Below, piece after piece: positions 1-5,583 of a stretch of 5,613 nucleotides of DNA. Under the pieces are notes generated by a model. The model was given only the letters and a program-made list of their open reading frames with translations. It was not told where the DNA came from and did no database searches. Origin of the DNA: Gemmatimonadota bacterium (GTDB lineage: Bacteria > Gemmatimonadota > Gemmatimonadetes > Palauibacterales > Palauibacteraceae); contig JAUVPT010000127.1 of assembly GCA_030598525.1 (NCBI GenBank), forward strand, positions 1 to 5,613, written 5' to 3'. Both the position numbers and the translations under genes were made by a program. How positions within the stretch are numbered: position 1 is the stretch's first letter; every line of letters starts with the position of its first letter.

Positions 1-1
1 C

Positions 2-130
2 GGTGTGCCGACCCCATACGAAATCTCGGACATCTTCGTGTACCTGGCCTCCGATGCGGCGGTGGACGTGACCGGCCAGCGTTACCGGGCCCGCGACTTC
101 GAGTGGCCGGAGGCGGACGTCGCTCCCTGA
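2..130 (+). CDS. C-terminal fragment of a short-chain dehydrogenase/reductase (SDR)
   Basis: The reading frame is open from the left edge and ends at TGA 128-130, giving 42 residues of a protein whose start lies outside the window. The segment YLASDAAVDVTGQRY is the hallmark of the SDR C-terminus, where classical members read roughly 'fLaSdaa.yvTGq...vdGG' after the last Rossmann helix. The preceding PTPYEISDIFV corresponds to the usual 'peeia..v.fL' helix. SDRs are NAD(P)(H)-dependent oxidoreductases. The substrate cannot be inferred, because the cofactor-binding TGxxxGxG and the catalytic YxxxK lie upstream. The classical 'vDGG' ending is replaced here by a charged tail (RARDFEWPEADVAP), so this is not the commonest FabG-like form. 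The gene converges on the minus-strand small membrane protein gene, with 18 nt between the two stop codons. Confidence 0.7.
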   Translation, partial: GVPTPYEISDIFVYLASDAAVDVTGQRYRARDFEWPEADVAP

Positions 131-148
131 GTGGGATCGGGCGGAACT

Positions 149-370
149 CTACTTCCTGAGGTACGCCCTGAGCAGAAGCAGTAGGACGACTCCACCTGCC
201 ACGTAAGGCCAGTACTCCTGGAAGAGCTCGGCCGGCTTGTGTAGCAGCCGCCGCAGCGTGTTCCCACCAAATTCAATCGACCGCTGTTCACCGGCTTCGG
301 CGAAGAAAAGGTGGGCGGCCCACACGACCGACACGGTGGACAGGTAGAAACGATTCATGTTCGCCCTCAC
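149..370 (-). CDS. small membrane protein of unknown function
   Basis: I do not recognise this protein. It is 73 aa from a GTG start (368-370) or 69 aa from an in-frame ATG (356-358); both starts have a GAGGG Shine-Dalgarno-like sequence 5 nt upstream. Numbered from the ATG, residues 4-20 form a hydrophobic stretch after a basic MNR start and end in A-E-A at 20-22. This could be a signal peptide cut after AEA or a first membrane helix. Residues 24-48 are polar and mixed-charge. Residues 49-63 are strongly hydrophobic (WPYVAGGVVLLLLL), followed by a basic C-terminus (RAYLRK), which is typical of a membrane anchor with a cytoplasmic tail. The gene follows the cysteine-rich gene by 9 nt (GTG) or 21 nt (ATG), so the two probably form one transcript. 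The credible hydropathy pattern, ribosome site and operon position favour a real gene, although the ORF is short and the DNA is GC-rich. Confidence 0.55.
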   Translation of the reverse strand: MRANMNRFYLSTVSVVWAAHLFFAEAGEQRSIEFGGNTLRRLLHKPAELFQEYWPYVAGGVVLLLLLRAYLRK

Positions 371-380
371 TTCTGCCCTC
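364..380 (-). promoter_or_regulatory. two tandem ribosome-binding sites for the small membrane protein gene
   Basis: On the minus strand, GAGGG occurs at 376-380, followed after 5 nt by GTG (368-370). GAGGG occurs again at 364-368, followed after 5 nt by ATG (356-358). The two initiation signals are 12 nt apart, in the same frame, and have the same spacing. The upstream site shares a base with the TAG stop of the preceding gene. The start codon is therefore ambiguous. ATG is the stronger codon, and it places the basic MNR directly ahead of the hydrophobic segment as expected for a signal peptide or anchor, so I slightly prefer it. Confidence 0.4.
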
Positions 381-640
381 TACCAGTCATAAACGGTACA
401 TGCGCCACACGGACCGTTTGGACAGACGAGCCGCACGCGAAACGGTGACGATCCTCCGCGTGGGGCCGGATATTTTTCCACCCTCCGCGTCATTTTCGTC
501 ACGCACCGCGGGCAATCGGGCTCTCCGCCGGGGATCGGTTTCTTGCGATCCTCGGCCTCCAGGGCATCGCTCGCCTCCGGATCGAGAAGCGCTCCAGCAC
601 CGCTGACTTCCTCGCCGGACGGCACGCTTTCTTCGCTCAT
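380..640 (-). CDS. small cysteine-rich protein, putative zinc ribbon
   Basis: This is an 86-aa hypothetical protein starting at ATG 638-640 and ending at TAG 380-382. Residues 1-40 are acidic and low in complexity (many Glu, Ser, Ala, Pro) and probably disordered. The C-terminal half carries five cysteines: CPRC at 43-46, then C73, C78 and C81 within CPNGPCGACTVYDW, the extreme C-terminus. Two Cys-x2-Cys knuckles (43/46 and 78/81) about 30 residues apart, with basic and aromatic residues between them, are the usual layout of a zinc ribbon. C73 could be an alternative ligand. Metal binding is inferred; nothing identifies a partner, nucleic acid or enzyme. A weak AGG lies 6 nt before the ATG. 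The gene is the first of a minus-strand pair with the small membrane protein and is divergent from the DUF3566-DUF2203-argGH operon. Paired CxxC motifs in a GC-rich small ORF are unlikely by chance, so I regard it as real. Confidence 0.6.
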   Translation of the reverse strand: MSEESVPSGEEVSGAGALLDPEASDALEAEDRKKPIPGGEPDCPRCVTKMTRRVEKYPAPRGGSSPFRVRLVCPNGPCGACTVYDW

Positions 641-751
641 CTATGCCTGACTTTCTCGTATCAAAGGGCCGGACGCTGCGCCTTCACAATACTCCGCGAG
701 GAGCTGGCGGCGCCACTCGATGACGGTGGTGCGATCGCTCCTTCAGCGTGA

Positions 752-757
752 TATGCT
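752..757 (+). promoter_or_regulatory. possible -10 element of the argGH operon (leaderless-type)
   Basis: TATGCT matches the TAnnnT form of a bacterial -10 hexamer and ends 7 nt before the ATG at 765. There is no convincing -35 at 17-19 nt upstream and no Shine-Dalgarno before the ATG. This would fit a transcript starting at or next to the A of the start codon. The divergent region 641-764 contains no other promoter that I can support on either strand and no visible operator. The call rests on one short degenerate motif. Confidence 0.25.
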
Positions 758-764
758 GTCATCC

Positions 765-1202
765 ATGCAGGTAGAGATCCGCAGAATCAGCATTCGGTCG
801 GCTTTCAAGCTGGCCATGGTCTTGTATGGCCTCATCGGGTTCCTGGTGGGGCTCGTGCTCGCCGTGGCGGCCAGCGTGGAGGCGCCTGCGGGGAGCGAGC
901 CCAACATTCTTACGCGGCTCGGCTTCTGGTCGATCGCGGTCTTCCCGGTATTGTACGGTTTTGCCGGGGGCCTCACGGCGGCAGTCGCGGTAGCGCTCTA
1001 CAACGCGGGAGCCTCTCTTGTGGGAGGGCTGCGGTTGGACTTCCCGGAGGTCGAGCCGGAGTCAGACGGCAGGGTACGAGTGGCGGGACGCGCCGCCCGA
1101 TACCTGGAACGGATGTTGGAACGCGAGTCAGCGAGCCGCGCTTCGGAAGAGGAGCCGGCCGAATCGGTACCCGACGGTACAGTGGGAGAGTCACAGGCAT
1201 GA
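765..1202 (+). CDS. DUF3566-like two-helix membrane protein
   Basis: This is a 145-aa protein of unknown function from ATG 765. The short N-terminal stretch VEIRRISIRSAFKLAMVLY leads into a first membrane helix (about 14-38). A loop of about 15 residues follows, then a second helix (about 54-78) ending in YNAGASLVGGLRLDF (79-93). This architecture, a basic-start helix with 'S.fK' and a second helix closing with 'lYN..a..vGGl.l.', resembles the DUF3566 transmembrane domain, a family with no established biochemical role. The C-terminal 50 residues are charged, rich in Glu, Arg and Ser, and probably cytoplasmic. Possible upstream starts at 720 and 753 in the same frame add residues that do not look like the family and have no better ribosome site, so I chose 765. 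Its stop overlaps the next start (ATGA, 1199-1202), so translation is probably coupled to the DUF2203 gene. Family assignment is from remembered motif shape, not a search. Confidence 0.65.
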   Translation: MQVEIRRISIRSAFKLAMVLYGLIGFLVGLVLAVAASVEAPAGSEPNILTRLGFWSIAVFPVLYGFAGGLTAAVAVALYNAGASLVGGLRLDFPEVEPESDGRVRVAGRAARYLERMLERESASRASEEEPAESVPDGTVGESQA

Positions 1203-1624
1203 CGCGGAAGAGCGAAATACGGTTCTTTACCGTGGAGGAAGCCAACCGCACGCTCCCGCTGGTGAGCCGCATCATGGCGGACATCGTCGAGGAAAACGAT
1301 CGTCTGCAGGAACTCCTTCCCACTCTGAAGGAAGTCCGCATGCGCGCCCGCCGGAATCCCTCCGCAGCGGAGGCGCTGGAGGGCCTCCGGGCAGACGTCG
1401 CGGTGATCTCCGCCCGTCTCGAGGTCTACTTGAAAGAGCTGGGCCAGATCGGCTGCGTGTTCAAGGGCCCGCAAGGGCTGATCGACTTCTACTCGATGCG
1501 CGAGGGACGCCCCGTCTACCTGTGCTGGAGGTACGGAGAAGAGCAAGTCCGGTACTGGCACGAGCTCGACGGTGGCTTCGCGGGCCGGTTGGAGCTGGAG
1601 TCGGAAGTAGTAACGTCGTCCTGA
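1199..1624 (+). CDS. DUF2203 family protein
   Basis: This is a 141-aa soluble protein of unknown function. The N-terminal FFTVEEANRTLPLV (9-22) is the characteristic 'ftleEAn.lLP' opening of DUF2203. A long, mostly helical and probably coiled-coil region follows (about 22-83, rich in Glu, Arg and Leu). The conserved end is then GCVFKGPQGLIDFYSMREGR (85-104), VYLCWRYGEE (106-115) and YWHELDGGFAGR (119-130). Length and order match the family. The conserved LCW, GEE and WHE residues suggest a binding or catalytic site, but no function is established. The ATG at 1199 overlaps the upstream stop; GGGAG at 1184-1188 lies 10 nt before it. The gene is followed by argG after 18 nt and reads as part of the same operon. 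It has no predicted signal peptide or membrane segment. Confidence 0.85.
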   Translation: MTRKSEIRFFTVEEANRTLPLVSRIMADIVEENDRLQELLPTLKEVRMRARRNPSAAEALEGLRADVAVISARLEVYLKELGQIGCVFKGPQGLIDFYSMREGRPVYLCWRYGEEQVRYWHELDGGFAGRLELESEVVTSS

Positions 1625-1642
1625 CCTGCCCGGAGAACTGAC

Positions 1643-2923
1643 ATGGCTGGATCCGATAAGATCGCGCTCGCCTTCTCGGGCGGGCTGGATACCTCCGTTG
1701 CCGTACCCTGGTTGATCGAGAACTACGACGCCGAAGTGGAGTGCGTGGTGGTTGACGTCGGCCAGGGCCTCGAAGACCTCGACGGTATCGAAGAGCGGGC
1801 CAGGGCCGCCGGGGCGGCCGGGTGCCACGTGGTCGACGTGCGCGACGCGTTCGTCGAGGAGTTCATCTGGCCCACCCTGAGGGCCAGCGCCATATACGGC
1901 CGCAAGTATCTGCTCGGCACGGCCATGGCCCGTCCGATCATCGCGCGCGAGGTCGTGCGGGTGGCACGACAGGTCGGGGCCACCGGTCTTTCGCACGGCT
2001 GCACCGGCAAGGGCAACGACCAGGTCAGGTTCGAGCTCACGTTTGCGTGGCTGGCGCCGGACCTCGATGTGATCGCTCCGTGGCGGGAGTGGGACATCCG
2101 GGGCCGAAAGGACGCGGAGGCATACGCACGCCGGGCCGGAGTGCCTTTGCCGCCCGCCAGGACCTCGATGTACTCGCGCGACCGCAACGTGTGGCACATA
2201 TCGCATGAGGGTGGTCCGCTGGAGGACCCCACCACCATGCCGGATCAGGACATGTTCCTGTTCAGCGTGGACCCGCGCACGGCGCCACCGGAGGGCGAAA
2301 CGGTGGAGATCGGGTTCGAGAACGGAACCCCCGTCTCGGTGAACGGTGAGCGGATGTCCGCGCTCGCCCTGCTCGAACGGCTGAACGAGATCGGCGGAAG
2401 GCACGGCGTGGGACGCGTGGACCTCGTCGAAGACCGGATCGTCGGGCTCAAGTCACGGGGCGTATACGAAACACCGGGCGGCACTCTGCTCTACGCGGCG
2501 CACCGGGAACTCGAGCAACTGGTTCTCGACCGGCGCACGCTGGAGCTCAAGGACGAAGTCGCGATGCGGTACGCCCGGCTGGTGTACGAGGGGCGTTGGT
2601 GGGGCACCGAGAAAGAGGCGCTCGACGCCCTGATCGACGTGACGCAGCGATACGTGAACGGGTCGATCTCCTTCTTCCTGTGCAGGGGCAACCTGTCCGT
2701 CGCCGGGCGTTCCAGCTCCACCGGTCTGTACCGCGAGGAGTACGCCACGTTCGAGAGCAGCAGCCTTTACGATCACGCCGACGCCACGGGGTTCATTCGT
2801 CTCTTCGGACTGCCCTATCGGCTCGCCGGCCAGGCGCGGCTCGAAGACGTTCAGGAGACAGGTGCGGAGCCGGAGCGCGCCCCCGATCCGGGGGAGATGG
2901 CCGGCAGCGACTGGCTCGACTGA
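1643..2923 (+). CDS. argG: argininosuccinate synthase
   Basis: This 426-aa cytoplasmic enzyme joins citrulline and aspartate using ATP, giving argininosuccinate, AMP and pyrophosphate, the penultimate step of arginine synthesis. The N-terminal ATP pyrophosphatase (PP-loop) motif AFSGGLDTS is at 10-18. GRKYLLGTAMARP (86-98) and HGCTGKGNDQVRFE (118-131), which shape the nucleotide and citrulline/aspartate sites, are intact. Further signatures are NVWHISHEGGPLEDP (182-196), GRHGVGRVDLVEDRIVGLKS (252-271), then RGVYETPGGTLL (272-283). The family core ends near residue 403; a 23-residue acidic tail (EPERAPDPGEMAGSDWLD at its end) is not part of the known catalytic fold. The ATG has GGAG at 1632-1635, 7 nt upstream. 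The gene lies between the DUF2203 gene and argH, so the two arginine enzymes are made together. No ArgR-type operator is recognisable in front of it. Confidence 0.98.
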   Translation: MAGSDKIALAFSGGLDTSVAVPWLIENYDAEVECVVVDVGQGLEDLDGIEERARAAGAAGCHVVDVRDAFVEEFIWPTLRASAIYGRKYLLGTAMARPIIAREVVRVARQVGATGLSHGCTGKGNDQVRFELTFAWLAPDLDVIAPWREWDIRGRKDAEAYARRAGVPLPPARTSMYSRDRNVWHISHEGGPLEDPTTMPDQDMFLFSVDPRTAPPEGETVEIGFENGTPVSVNGERMSALALLERLNEIGGRHGVGRVDLVEDRIVGLKSRGVYETPGGTLLYAAHRELEQLVLDRRTLELKDEVAMRYARLVYEGRWWGTEKEALDALIDVTQRYVNGSISFFLCRGNLSVAGRSSSTGLYREEYATFESSSLYDHADATGFIRLFGLPYRLAGQARLEDVQETGAEPERAPDPGEMAGSDWLD

Positions 2924-2929
2924 CGTTTC

Positions 2930-2933
2930 GGAG
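2930..2933 (+). promoter_or_regulatory. argH ribosome-binding site
   Basis: GGAG lies 6 nt ahead of ATG 2940, between the argG stop (2921-2923) and argH. It decides the start. The frame is open upstream to a GTG at 2862 inside argG, but that would add 26 residues unrelated to the family, and the true ArgH N-terminus (MRLWGGRFEGG) begins just after 2940. Confidence 0.7.
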
Positions 2934-2939
2934 CGCGAC

Positions 2940-4325
2940 ATGACCGACGACGGCGAGATGCGACTGTGGGGCGGCCGGTTCGAGGGCGGACCGGCGCCCG
3001 AGCTGGATCGGATCAACCGTTCCCTGCCGCTGGACTGGCGATTGTGGCCCTACGAGCTGGCCGTGGATCGTGCCTGGGTGGGTGAGCTCGTGGCAGCCGG
3101 GCTGATCGACGAAGGAACTCGCGATCGCATTCTCGCCGGATTGGTGGCGGTCGAGGCTCGATTGGACTCCGGCGACCCCGGACTCGAGCCCGACGAGGAC
3201 GTGCACACCCTGGTCGAGCGCTGGCTGGCCGACGAGATCGGCGATGAAGCGAGCCAGGTCCGCATCGGTCGCTCGCGTAACGACGTCGTGGCGACCGACA
3301 CCCGCCTCTGGACCCTGGACGCCTGCGGCAGAATTGACTCCGCGGTGCGAGAGCTCCAGGCGGCGATGCTCTCCACGGCCGAGCGTGGCATCGACGTCCC
3401 GTTCCCCGCCTACACTCACCTCCAGCGAGCGCAGCCCACGACGGCCGCCCAATGGCTGCTCTCGCACTACTGGCCGCTCGTCCGCGGGCGCGATCGTCTT
3501 CGTGACGCCCGGGCGCGAATCGCGCGGCTTCCGCTCGGCGCTGCCGCCGGTACCGGATCGACGATCCCGGTCGATCGCGACCGGTTGGCGCTCGGGCTCG
3601 GATTCGAAGGCCCGTGCGAGAACTCGCTGGACGCCGTGGGAAGCCGGGACTGGGCAGCCGAGGTTCTTTTCGCGTGGACTCAATTGGCCGGAGACCTGTC
3701 CCGGCTCGCCGAAGACCTGGTGCTCTACGCGAGCGCCGAGTTCGGGCTGGTCCGCCTGGCTGATGCGTACAGCACGGGGTCCAGTCTGATGCCGCAGAAG
3801 CGCAACCCGGATGGGGCCGAGCTGGCCCGGGCCCGGGGCGGTACGCTGCTCGGTCTGCTGGCCGGCTACCTGGCCTCGCTCAAGGGACTTCCGACCGGCT
3901 ACAGCAAGGACCTGCAGGAAGACAAGCGGACGCTGTTCGCCGCCGAAGATGCGGTGGCGGAGACGCTGGCGGTGCTCGCCGGGACGATCGCCACGCTGGA
4001 ATTCAACGCGGATCGCGCCGCCTCGTCGATTACTCCTGAAATGCTGGCAGCCGACGTGGCGGAGCTCCTGGCGGCCGAAGGTGTGCCGTTTCGATCAGCC
4101 CACGAGGCCATGGGCCAGCTGGTACAGCAGGCGGAAGCGGAAGGACGAGATCTCTCTTACTTCGTCGGAGAGAAGGCCGGCAGCGTGGACCCCACGCTTG
4201 CTTCGATCAGGCCTGAATGGTGGGATGTGGCAGCGGCCCTGGAGCGTCGCTCCGTGGCCGGGGGCAGTTCCCCAGCGGCCGTTCGTGATCAGCTCGAGGA
4301 AGCTCGAACGCGGCTGGACGGCTAG
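2940..4325 (+). CDS. argH: argininosuccinate lyase
   Basis: This 461-aa member of the fumarase/aspartase superfamily splits argininosuccinate into arginine and fumarate, the last step of arginine synthesis. It acts as a cytoplasmic homotetramer with active sites built from three subunits. Motifs in order are LWGGRFEGG (9-17), EDVHT (86-90), GRSRND (110-115), THLQRAQPTT (159-168, with the general acid/base His160), SLDAVGSRDW (229-238), and the superfamily signature GSSLMPQKRNPD (280-291, carrying the catalytic serine loop). YSKDLQEDK (321-329) follows. Length is normal (about 460). One oddity: the stretch normally close to K-L-H-T-G-R-S-R-N-D-Q reads QVRIGRSRNDV here (106-116), so the conserved His, Thr and Gln flanking RSRND are replaced. 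The catalytic residues elsewhere are intact, so I expect an active enzyme of a divergent branch. It follows argG by 16 nt and converges on ispH. Confidence 0.97.
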   Translation: MTDDGEMRLWGGRFEGGPAPELDRINRSLPLDWRLWPYELAVDRAWVGELVAAGLIDEGTRDRILAGLVAVEARLDSGDPGLEPDEDVHTLVERWLADEIGDEASQVRIGRSRNDVVATDTRLWTLDACGRIDSAVRELQAAMLSTAERGIDVPFPAYTHLQRAQPTTAAQWLLSHYWPLVRGRDRLRDARARIARLPLGAAAGTGSTIPVDRDRLALGLGFEGPCENSLDAVGSRDWAAEVLFAWTQLAGDLSRLAEDLVLYASAEFGLVRLADAYSTGSSLMPQKRNPDGAELARARGGTLLGLLAGYLASLKGLPTGYSKDLQEDKRTLFAAEDAVAETLAVLAGTIATLEFNADRAASSITPEMLAADVAELLAAEGVPFRSAHEAMGQLVQQAEAEGRDLSYFVGEKAGSVDPTLASIRPEWWDVAAALERRSVAGGSSPAAVRDQLEEARTRLDG

Positions 4326-4329
4326 GCGA

Positions 4330-4353
4330 AAGGGCCGGTTCAGCCCGACCCTT
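4330..4353. terminator. imperfect hairpin between argH and ispH, possible bidirectional terminator
   Basis: AAGGG (4330-4334) can pair with CCCTT (4349-4353). After one C-A mismatch, CGG (4336-4338) pairs with CCG (4345-4347), leaving a 6-nt loop. The structure lies between the converging genes and includes the ispH stop codon. Neither side has a good T tract, so intrinsic termination would be weak. It is the only candidate in a 14-nt gap. Confidence 0.25.
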
Positions 4354-5575
4354 CAACGGCAGTCATATCGATCACCGCCGGGTCCACCCCTTCCATCCGC
4401 AGGATGTTCTCCGCCGTCTCGCCGATCAGGCTGTCGGGGGTCGACGCGCCCGCCGTGAGACCGATCTCCACCTGCCCCCCGGGCATCCACCCTTCTTCCG
4501 CATGGACTTCCCCGGTGCCGGCCGACTTGCAAGTGATGACTCCAGTCTCCACGTCGATGCCATGCGCCGACTCGATGTGGAAAGTGCGAGTGGACTCCGC
4601 GCACAGGGCTGCCAGGTGGTTCGTGTTGCTCGAGTTGAATCCGCCGATCACGATCATGACGTCCGGCGGTTCTTTCATCATGTCCTTCACGGCATCCTGC
4701 CGATCCTGCGTGGCGGAGCAGATCGTGTCGAAGCTCCGGAACCGTTCGGAAAGCTCTTCGGCTCCGTAGCGGTCCGACACGGCCTCCCCGAGGCGAACCG
4801 CGATCGCCAGTGACTCCGAGGCCAGCATCGTCGTCTGGTTGGCGACCCCGACCCTCGCCAGGTGTTGCTCAGGGTCGAAGCCCTCGGACGCCCGCTCCAT
4901 GAACTTCTCCTGGATGACCGACGCTTCTACCTCACCCCGGATGAACCCGCACACGAGGTCGGTCTCGTCCATGTCCCGCACTACCAGGTAGTGGCCCTCG
5001 GGATACTGCAGCACCTGTGAGCTCGTTGCGCGGGTTTCCTCATGAAAGTGCTTTCCGTGAATCACCGACGTGAATCCATCGCGTGCGTAGCTTTCCACCC
5101 GCTTCCACACGGTCAGCACGGATCCGCACGTCGTATCCACGAGGACGCACCCGATGCGGCGAAGTTCCTCGAAGTCCTCCAGCTTCAGGCCAAACGCAGG
5201 GATGATCACCACGTCGTCGGCCTCGACCTGGGTGAAGTCGAACCGGCCCTCATGGCCGGGGAGCAGAAATCGCACTCCCGTATCACGCAACTGCTGATTG
5301 ACGTGCGGGTTGTGGATGATCTCGCCTACCAGGAAGATCCGGCGCTCTCCGAACCTGGCGCATGTCTCGTAGGCGTATTCAACGGCCCGTTCGACCCCGT
5401 AGCAGAACCCCAGGCTGCGGGCCATTCGGAACGTGAACCGTCCCACCGTCAGCCGGTAATCGGCCGCCTTGATCGCCGTCACGATCGCGCTCCCGTATGT
5501 CTCTGCCAGGAGCGGCTTCACCTCGGCCTTCAGACCGAGTCCGCGGCGGAAGTAGTTGTCCCCGTTCTGTTTCAT
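4340..5575 (-). CDS. ispH: 4-hydroxy-3-methylbut-2-enyl diphosphate reductase, long (cyanobacterial/plastid) type
   Basis: This 411-aa iron-sulfur enzyme reduces HMBPP to IPP and DMAPP, the final step of the MEP isoprenoid pathway, in the cytoplasm. The three cluster ligands are visible: C58 in GFCYGVERAV, C150 in VDTTC and C286 in FDTICSATQDRQ. Substrate-site residues are also present: H89 in EIIHNP, H178 and E180 in HGKHFHEE, the Thr pair in ANQTTM (245-250), SSN in GGFNSSNTNHL (311-321) and S378 in TAGASTP. Compared with the E. coli form (about 316 aa) it has a 50-residue N-terminal extension beginning NGDNYFRRGLGLKAEV, plus internal insertions. These match the cyanobacterial and plastid class, whose N-terminus reads similarly (ENYHRKGFG in the class as I recall it). 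ATG 5573-5575 gives the full extension. A short tail after about residue 395 (GVDPAVIDMTAVEGSG) goes beyond the family core. It is monocistronic as far as the window shows. Confidence 0.97.
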   Translation of the reverse strand: MKQNGDNYFRRGLGLKAEVKPLLAETYGSAIVTAIKAADYRLTVGRFTFRMARSLGFCYGVERAVEYAYETCARFGERRIFLVGEIIHNPHVNQQLRDTGVRFLLPGHEGRFDFTQVEADDVVIIPAFGLKLEDFEELRRIGCVLVDTTCGSVLTVWKRVESYARDGFTSVIHGKHFHEETRATSSQVLQYPEGHYLVVRDMDETDLVCGFIRGEVEASVIQEKFMERASEGFDPEQHLARVGVANQTTMLASESLAIAVRLGEAVSDRYGAEELSERFRSFDTICSATQDRQDAVKDMMKEPPDVMIVIGGFNSSNTNHLAALCAESTRTFHIESAHGIDVETGVITCKSAGTGEVHAEEGWMPGGQVEIGLTAGASTPDSLIGETAENILRMEGVDPAVIDMTAVEGSG

Positions 5576-5583
5576 CGCACTCT

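Noticed and set aside
720..764. Earlier starts (720 or 753) for the DUF3566-like protein
   Set aside because: The extra residues are outside the family pattern, and the nearest GGAG is about 16 nt from 720, too far to serve it.
641..764. Search of the divergent region for an ArgR operator, riboswitch or small RNA
   Set aside because: No palindromic AT-rich ARG-box, conserved stem-loop or terminator was recognisable in these 124 nt.
998..2404. Long open frame (468 codons) on the minus strand opposite the DUF2203 and argG genes
   Set aside because: It is antisense to two clearly real genes. The translation is rich in Arg, Pro, Gly and His with no motif, as expected for a codon-bias shadow in GC-rich DNA.
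2862..2939. Upstream GTG extension of argH
   Set aside because: It overlaps the argG 3' end, adds 26 residues with no family similarity, and a good GGAG sits before ATG 2940.
2793..3683. 296-codon minus-strand open frame across the argG/argH junction
   Set aside because: It is antisense to argG and argH, has no recognisable domain and shows shadow-type composition.
3811..4458. 215-codon plus-strand frame running from argH past its stop into ispH
   Set aside because: It is an out-of-frame shadow of argH, full of Arg, Trp, Ser and Pro, and crosses into the antisense of ispH with no motif.
731..4807. GCGATCGC octamers at 731-738, 3121-3128 and 4800-4807, resembling cyanobacterial HIP1
   Set aside because: Three copies in 5.6 kb is a mild excess for GC-rich DNA containing many CGATCG words. 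Two lie inside coding sequence without any pattern, and the gene context is not cyanobacterial. A genome-wide count would settle it.
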